Of a stretch of DNA of 9,539 nucleotides, positions 6,148 to 9,539 are shown piece by piece. Within the stretch, counting starts at the first letter, position 1. The number at the start of each line of letters is the position of its first letter. The notes beneath the pieces are model-generated. The model did no database searches. It was not told the origin of the DNA and was given only the letters and a program-made list of their open reading frames with translations. The DNA comes from Gaiellasilicea sp035575835. Lineage in GTDB: Bacteria > Actinomycetota > Thermoleophilia > Gaiellales > Gaiellaceae. A program made the translations under genes and the position numbers. Location: the NCBI GenBank assembly GCA_035575835.1, contig DATLXM010000119.1, positions 1 through 9,539 of the forward strand, in the 5' to 3' direction.

Positions 6148-6653
6148 TTCTTGAGCTTGTCCAGCTGCGAGCCCAGCTCGCTGTCGGCCGGCAACTCGCC
6201 GTTCGGCGACATCTGATCGACGACGTCGGGCAGGACCTGGGCGATCGCGTCGGCTGCCTCGTCCTTGGAGACGCCCAGCTTCTCCGCGATGCTCGCGATC
6301 TCGTCGTCGCCGACCGCGCTCCGGATGTCCTCGCCCGCGACGGCCTCGTTCGCGCCGGTTCCGACCCACGAGTCGGCCTGGGCCGACTTTCCGTTCGCCT
6401 GCAGGCCGGCCAGGATCTTCTTCAGACCGCCGTTCGCGAGCAGGGAAGCGACGGCCGGGAGAAGCATCCGCAGCATCGGGTTGCCCCCGAGCGCACCTCT
6501 GCCTCCGCCTGAGCCACCGAGGATTCCACCGAGCAGCCCGCCGAGCCCGCCGCCCGCTCCGCCGCTGCCGCCGAGCCCGCCGAGGAGGTCTCCGAGACCG
6601 CCACCGCCGCTTCCTCCTGCCGCACTCTTCTTCAGGTCGTCGAGACCGCTCAT
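6129..6653 (-). CDS. YidB/DUF937 family protein with glycine-rich N-terminal region
   Basis: 174 residues. The C-terminal two thirds fit the YidB (DUF937) family: ADSWVGTGANEAVAGEDIRS (93-112), a segment of short helices with GDDEIASIAEKLGVSKDEAA (115-134), and LPDVVDQMSPNGELP (141-155). The family has no settled function; it is a small soluble helical domain found in many bacteria. Residues 13-57 are an unusual Gly/Leu/Ser repeat built of units like GGLGG and LLGGILGG; residues 59-82 form a hydrophobic helix-like stretch. There is no signal peptide, and the protein starts with a short charged segment (SGLDDLKKS). ATG start at 6653 with AAGGAG about 5 bases upstream, so unlike its plus-strand neighbours it is a normal SD-led gene. 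Convergent with erpA and divergent from the reductase gene. Confidence 0.85.
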   Translation of the reverse strand: MSGLDDLKKSAAGGSGGGGLGDLLGGLGGSGGAGGGLGGLLGGILGGSGGGRGALGGNPMLRMLLPAVASLLANGGLKKILAGLQANGKSAQADSWVGTGANEAVAGEDIRSAVGDDEIASIAEKLGVSKDEAADAIAQVLPDVVDQMSPNGELPADSELGSQLDKLKKAGEAS

Positions 6654-6730
6654 GATCGCTCCTTCGCTCCGGTTGGTTGACGCATCTGCTCGTGCGTACC
6701 CGCAGGGCGCAGGCGCGTAGCATCGGCGCC
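6654..6730. promoter_or_regulatory. Divergent spacer between the YidB-family gene and the reductase, with a -10 element at 6718-6723
   Basis: TAGCAT at 6718-6723 lies 7 bases before the GTG at 6731, matching the arrangement before erpA and fumC and implying a leaderless reductase mRNA. I see no good -35 at 17 to 19 bases upstream; the TTGACG at 6677-6682 is too far away (35 bases). On the minus strand only the AAGGAG ribosome site of the YidB-family gene is clear, and no convincing promoter was found for it. Confidence 0.4.
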
Positions 6731-8059
6731 GTGAGCGAGCAAGGATTTCGCGTCGCCGTCGTCGGCTCCGGGCCGGCCGGGTTCTACGCGGCCGCAGCGC
6801 TCCTCGCGAGCGAGCTCGCGGTCGAGGTCGATCTGATCGAGCGCCTGCCGACGCCTTGGGGCCTCGTCCGGCTCGGAGTCGCGCCCGATCATCCGAAGAT
6901 CAAGGCGGTCTCTCGCGCCTTCGAGAAGACGGCCCAGCAACCGGGGTTCCGCTTCTTCGGGAACGTCGAGATCGGGCGCGACGTCGAGCACGCGGAGCTG
7001 GCGTCGCTCTACGACGCCGTCGTCTACTCCGTCGGGGCCCAGACCGACCGCCAGCTCGGAATCCCGGGCGAGGATCTGCCCGGATCGTGGCCCGCCACCG
7101 CATTCGTCGCCTGGTACAACGGCCACCCGGACTTCCAGGAGCTCGCGTTCGACCTCTCGCACGAGCGGGCGGTCGTGATCGGGAACGGGAACGTCGCGCT
7201 CGACGTCGCCCGGATGCTCGCGCTGACGCCCGGGGAGCTCGCGCCGACCGACACCACGGACGCCGCGATCGCGGCAATCAACGAGGCGGGCATCCGCGAG
7301 ATCGTCGTCGTCGGCCGGCGCGGCCCGGTGCAGGCGGCCTGGACGCCCGTCGAGGTCGGGGAGCTCGGAGAGCTCGCGGGCGCAGACATCCTCGTCGATC
7401 CCGCCGACCTCGAGCTCGACCCGGCGAGCGAGGCCGAGCTCGAGGCCGCGGCACCGACGGTCAAGCGGAGCATCGAGCACCTGCGCGAGTACGCCGTCCG
7501 CGTGCCGGCGGGCAAGCCCTGTGCGATCAGGCTCCGGTTCTACTCCTCGCCCGTCGCGATCCACGGCGAGGGCAAGGTGGAGGCGATCGAGCTCGTCCGG
7601 AACGAGCTCGTCTCCGGCCGCGCGGTCTCGACCGGCGACACCGACCTGCTTTCCTGCGGGATCGTCTTTCGCAGCGTCGGCTACCGCGGGGTGCCGGTGC
7701 CGGGTGTTCCCTTCCACGAGGGCTCCGCCACGATCCCCAACGAGGGCGGCCGCGTCGAGCCGGGGCTCTACGTCGCCGGTTGGATCAAGCGCGGCCCGAG
7801 CGGCGTGATCGGGACGAACAAGAAGGACGCGACCGAGACCGTGCAACTCCTGCTCGAGGACGCCCGCGGCGGCCTCTTGCCCCCCCGCTCGGGCGGAACG
7901 CTCGAGCAGGTACTCGCGGAACGGGGCGTCGCCACAATCGTGTACGCCGGCTGGGAGGCGATCGACCTGGCCGAGCGCACGGCCGGGGAGCCCCTCGGCC
8001 GCCCGCGGGTGAAGCTGTGCAGCTGGGACGAGCTCCTCGCCGCCGGCCACTCCGCGTAG
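6731..8059 (+). CDS. fprA: FprA-type ferredoxin-NADP reductase (adrenodoxin reductase family)
   Basis: FAD enzyme moving electrons between NADPH and ferredoxins, cytoplasmic. 442 residues, the usual length of the mycobacterial FprA/adrenodoxin reductase family. Seen: the N-terminal FAD-binding VVGSGPAGFYAA (10-21), the family motif LPTPWGLVRLGVAPDHPKIK (39-58), the second dinucleotide fold VIGNGNVALDVARML (149-163), VVGRRGP (193-199) whose arginines fit the NADP 2'-phosphate, and the C-terminal FAD-contacting YVAGWIKRGPSGVIGTNKKD (347-366). The GTG at 6731 is chosen because the FAD motif begins a few residues later and a -10 element sits just upstream; an in-frame TTG at 6677 would add 18 non-conserved residues. 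Its partner ferredoxin is not in the window. It could supply electrons for Fe-S assembly, P450s or biosynthesis; which one is unknown. Confidence 0.94.
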   Translation: MSEQGFRVAVVGSGPAGFYAAAALLASELAVEVDLIERLPTPWGLVRLGVAPDHPKIKAVSRAFEKTAQQPGFRFFGNVEIGRDVEHAELASLYDAVVYSVGAQTDRQLGIPGEDLPGSWPATAFVAWYNGHPDFQELAFDLSHERAVVIGNGNVALDVARMLALTPGELAPTDTTDAAIAAINEAGIREIVVVGRRGPVQAAWTPVEVGELGELAGADILVDPADLELDPASEAELEAAAPTVKRSIEHLREYAVRVPAGKPCAIRLRFYSSPVAIHGEGKVEAIELVRNELVSGRAVSTGDTDLLSCGIVFRSVGYRGVPVPGVPFHEGSATIPNEGGRVEPGLYVAGWIKRGPSGVIGTNKKDATETVQLLLEDARGGLLPPRSGGTLEQVLAERGVATIVYAGWEAIDLAERTAGEPLGRPRVKLCSWDELLAAGHSA

Positions 8060-8074
8060 ACCAGTTTCGTGGCA

Positions 8075-8090
8075 TCCCTCGTTCGAGGGA
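8075..8090. repeat. Perfect short inverted repeat after the reductase gene
   Basis: TCCCTCG-TT-CGAGGGA, a 16-base palindrome-like element centred 23 bases after the reductase stop and about 40 bases before the zinc-ribbon start. It can form a 6-bp stem with a 4-base loop. It may be a weak terminator, a protein-binding site or part of the next gene's leader; nothing in the sequence decides between these. Confidence 0.5.
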
Positions 8091-8121
8091 CGACCTGGGC
8101 GGCCAGGGAACCGACAAGCAG

Positions 8122-8325
8122 ATGGTGGAGCGGCGCACGGTCGAGTGTCTTCGCTGCGGTCATTCCCGGATGTTCACCCCGGGGCCGTGGCGCTATCAGG
8201 AAGCGGGCGAGTGCCCGCGCTGCAACTACGTGGGCTTGGCGTTCTCCTCCGAGCTCTCGGAGCGGACGAGGCGCCTCTTCCGCGACCTTCCGCTCGAGCG
8301 CCGTCTCGCGTTGCGAACCGTCTAG
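8122..8325 (+). CDS. Small zinc-ribbon protein of unknown function
   Basis: 67 residues with two CxxC knuckles, C9-LR-C12 and C31-PR-C34, spaced C-x2-C-x18-C-x2-C, the layout of a single zinc ribbon. Between them is a Pro/Gly/Trp segment (FTPGPWRYQEAGE), and after the second knuckle NYVGLA followed by a strongly charged helix-like tail (SERTRRLFRDLPLERR, 47-62). I do not recognise a named family. Coding is supported by the ordered cysteines, the fit between the reductase stop and the fumarase promoter, and termination just before the latter. Start at ATG 8122; a GTG directly follows as codon 2. An AGGGAA lies 11 bases upstream, a weak and rather distant ribosome site. Nucleic-acid binding is a common role for such ribbons but is only a guess here. 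Confidence 0.75.
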   Translation: MVERRTVECLRCGHSRMFTPGPWRYQEAGECPRCNYVGLAFSSELSERTRRLFRDLPLERRLALRTV

Positions 8326-8342
8326 CCGGAGTACCCCACCGC

Positions 8343-8348
8343 TAGACT
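8343..8348 (+). promoter_or_regulatory. -10 element of fumC, leaderless type
   Basis: TAGACT lies 7 bases before the fumarase GTG codon, the same geometry as before erpA and the reductase gene. No Shine-Dalgarno is present before the GTG and no clear -35 stands at the expected distance (TTGCGA at 8311-8316 is 26 bases away). It suggests fumC has its own promoter in the 30-base gap after the zinc-ribbon gene. Confidence 0.4.
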
Positions 8349-8355
8349 CGATCTC

Positions 8356-9539
8356 GTGAGCACGGAGGAAAAGCGCGACCTCTGGGGTGGTGAGACGCAG
8401 AAGGCGATCGGCAACTTCCCGGTCTCCGGCGAGCCGATCCCGGTACCCGTCGCGCGCTGGCTCGGCCGGATCAAGGCCGCCGCCGCGCGCGTGAACGCAG
8501 AACTCGGGCTCCTCGACGCCGAGAAGGCCGAGCGGATCGCCGCCGCGGGAGATCGCGTAGCCGCCGGTGAGCACGACGACCAGTTTCCGATCGACGTCTT
8601 CCAGACCGGATCGGGCACGAGCTCGAACATGAACGCGAACGAGGTGATGGCCGCGCTCGCCGGAGAAGGCGTCCATGCGAACGACGACGTCAACATGGGG
8701 CAGAGCTCGAACGACGTCTTCCCGTCCGCCGTCCACCTGGCGGCGCTCGGCGAGCTCGAGAACGACCTCCTCCCGGCGCTCGAGCAGCTCGCCGTCAGTC
8801 TCGAGGCGAAGGCCAAGGAGTTCGACGACGTCGTCAAGTCCGGCCGGACGCATCTGATGGACGCGGTCCCGGTCACTCTCGGCCAGGAGTTCGGTGGGTA
8901 CGCGGCGCAGGTGCGCCAGGGAGCCGAGCGGGTCCGGGATTCGCGCAAGCGGCTCGGCCAGATCCCGCTCGGCGGCACCGCGGTCGGCACAGGCCTGAAC
9001 ACCCACCCGGAGTTCGCCGAGCGCGTCCGCAAGTTGCTCATCGATGACACCGGCCTAGCGATCTCGCCGCCCGCCGATCCGTTCGAGTCGCAGGCCGCCC
9101 GCGACGGCCTGGTGGAGGCGTCCGGAGCGCTGAAGACGGTCGCCGTCAGCCTGACGAAGATCGCGAACGACCTTCGGCTGATGGGCTCCGGCCCGCGAGC
9201 CGGACTTGCGGAGATCTTCCTCCCCGAGCTCCAGAAGGGCAGCTCGATCATGCCCGGGAAGGTCAACCCGGTGATCCCGGAGGTCGTGACCCAGGTCGCA
9301 GCGCAGGTGATCGGGAACGACACCGCGATCGCCGTCGGCGGCATGCAGGGCCACTTCGAGTTGAACGTGTTCGTCCCGCTGATGGCGCGGAACCTGCTTC
9401 AGTCGATCTCGCTCCTCGCAGCTGCCTCGCGGCTGCTCGCAGAGAAGTGTGTGGACGGGATCGAGGCCAACCGGGAGCAGAACCAGCTCTACGCCGAGCT
9501 GACGCTCTCGGCGGCGACCGCGCTCAATCCGTACATCGG
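8356..9539 (+). CDS. fumC: Class II fumarate hydratase (fumarase C), C-terminus cut by window edge
   Basis: Reversible hydration of fumarate to L-malate in the TCA cycle; cytoplasmic homotetramer without an Fe-S cluster. 394 residues visible of an expected 450 or so. Seen: GSGTSSNMNANEV, VNMGQSSNDVFPSA, SGRTHLMDAVPVTLGQEF with catalytic-pair H166, and GSSIMPGKVNPVIPE (295-309) with S296 as the likely catalytic base and K302/N304. Within the fumarase/aspartase superfamily the closest fit is actinobacterial FumC (TQVAAQVIGND after the signature, HDDQFPIDVFQTGSG near residue 75). The start is GTG 8356: an in-frame TAG at 8323 and no other start codon upstream force it. The protein therefore begins almost at WGGETQKA and lacks the usual preceding segment with an R-x-E-x-D-x-x-G-x-x-x-VP pattern. 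Confidence 0.93.
   Translation, partial: MSTEEKRDLWGGETQKAIGNFPVSGEPIPVPVARWLGRIKAAAARVNAELGLLDAEKAERIAAAGDRVAAGEHDDQFPIDVFQTGSGTSSNMNANEVMAALAGEGVHANDDVNMGQSSNDVFPSAVHLAALGELENDLLPALEQLAVSLEAKAKEFDDVVKSGRTHLMDAVPVTLGQEFGGYAAQVRQGAERVRDSRKRLGQIPLGGTAVGTGLNTHPEFAERVRKLLIDDTGLAISPPADPFESQAARDGLVEASGALKTVAVSLTKIANDLRLMGSGPRAGLAEIFLPELQKGSSIMPGKVNPVIPEVVTQVAAQVIGNDTAIAVGGMQGHFELNVFVPLMARNLLQSISLLAAASRLLAEKCVDGIEANREQNQLYAELTLSAATALNPYI

Noticed and set aside
6677..6730. Upstream TTG start for the reductase
   Set aside because: It adds a non-conserved basic stretch before the FAD motif and overlaps the divergent promoter spacer.
8065..8115. tRNA-like GTTCGA segment in the spacer after the reductase
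   Set aside because: The bases following the loop do not give the required T-arm pairing, and no acceptor or anticodon stem can be assembled.
6650..9344. Long minus-strand open frames opposite the reductase, zinc-ribbon and fumarase genes
   Set aside because: Same reasoning: the plus-strand frames carry unmistakable FAD/NADP and fumarase motifs, and the opposite frames are compositional shadows.
8356..9539. Aspartate ammonia-lyase instead of fumarase
   Set aside because: The KVNPVIPE form occurs in aspartases, but the surrounding sequence (HDDQFPIDVFQTGSG, TQVAAQVIGND, FELNV) follows actinobacterial FumC; substrate choice within the superfamily is still inferred.
1..9539. A wholly new multi-gene system, mobile element, CRISPR array or phage remnant
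   Set aside because: Apart from one small zinc-ribbon gene, every gene belongs to a known family, base composition looks even across the window, and no transposase, integrase, terminal repeats or regularly spaced repeats were seen.

Overview
The window is chromosomal core-metabolism DNA from a high-GC bacterium, most likely an actinobacterium. NuoB (GMFNNY and PVDIHVPGCPPRPE stretches), FumC (GKVNPVIPE followed by TQVAAQVIGND) and the FprA-type reductase all read like actinobacterial family members. Several plus-strand genes start with GTG directly after a -10-like hexamer, with no Shine-Dalgarno, which is also common in that phylum. A deep-branching class such as Thermoleophilia is a guess from sequence feel only.

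Layout. Positions 1-5524 (minus strand) hold the first seven genes of a complex I operon in the canonical order nuoA-B-C-D-E-F-G; nuoA is at the right and nuoG runs off the left edge. The genes are packed with overlaps of 1, 4 and 11 bases and gaps of 5 to 34 bases, so they are surely one transcription unit. Together they supply the peripheral arm (NuoB, C, D, E, F, G with FMN and a chain of Fe-S clusters) and the first membrane subunit (NuoA). Positions 5525-5656 are a divergent promoter region. Positions 5657-6073 (plus) encode an A-type Fe-S carrier (ErpA/IscA family). A convergent spacer with a duplicated 17-base segment and stacked inverted repeats separates it from a glycine-rich YidB/DUF937-family gene (6129-6653, minus). 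Divergent from that gene, on the plus strand, come an FprA/adrenodoxin-reductase-type ferredoxin-NADP reductase (6731-8059), a 67-residue zinc-ribbon protein of unknown role (8122-8325) and class II fumarase (8356 to the window end, incomplete).

How they fit. NADH made by the TCA cycle (fumarase step) is oxidised by complex I. The A-type carrier could help mature the many Fe-S clusters of that enzyme, and the reductase links NADPH with ferredoxin. This is a coherent redox neighbourhood, but only the nuo genes are clearly co-transcribed.

No mobile element, CRISPR array, RNA gene or obvious new multi-gene system was seen. There is no gene-free stretch over 300 bases. The points most worth a second look are the shared leaderless-promoter pattern, the mirrored nuoA/erpA promoters, an atypical FMN loop in NuoF, the small zinc-ribbon gene, and the repeat/hairpin cluster after erpA.
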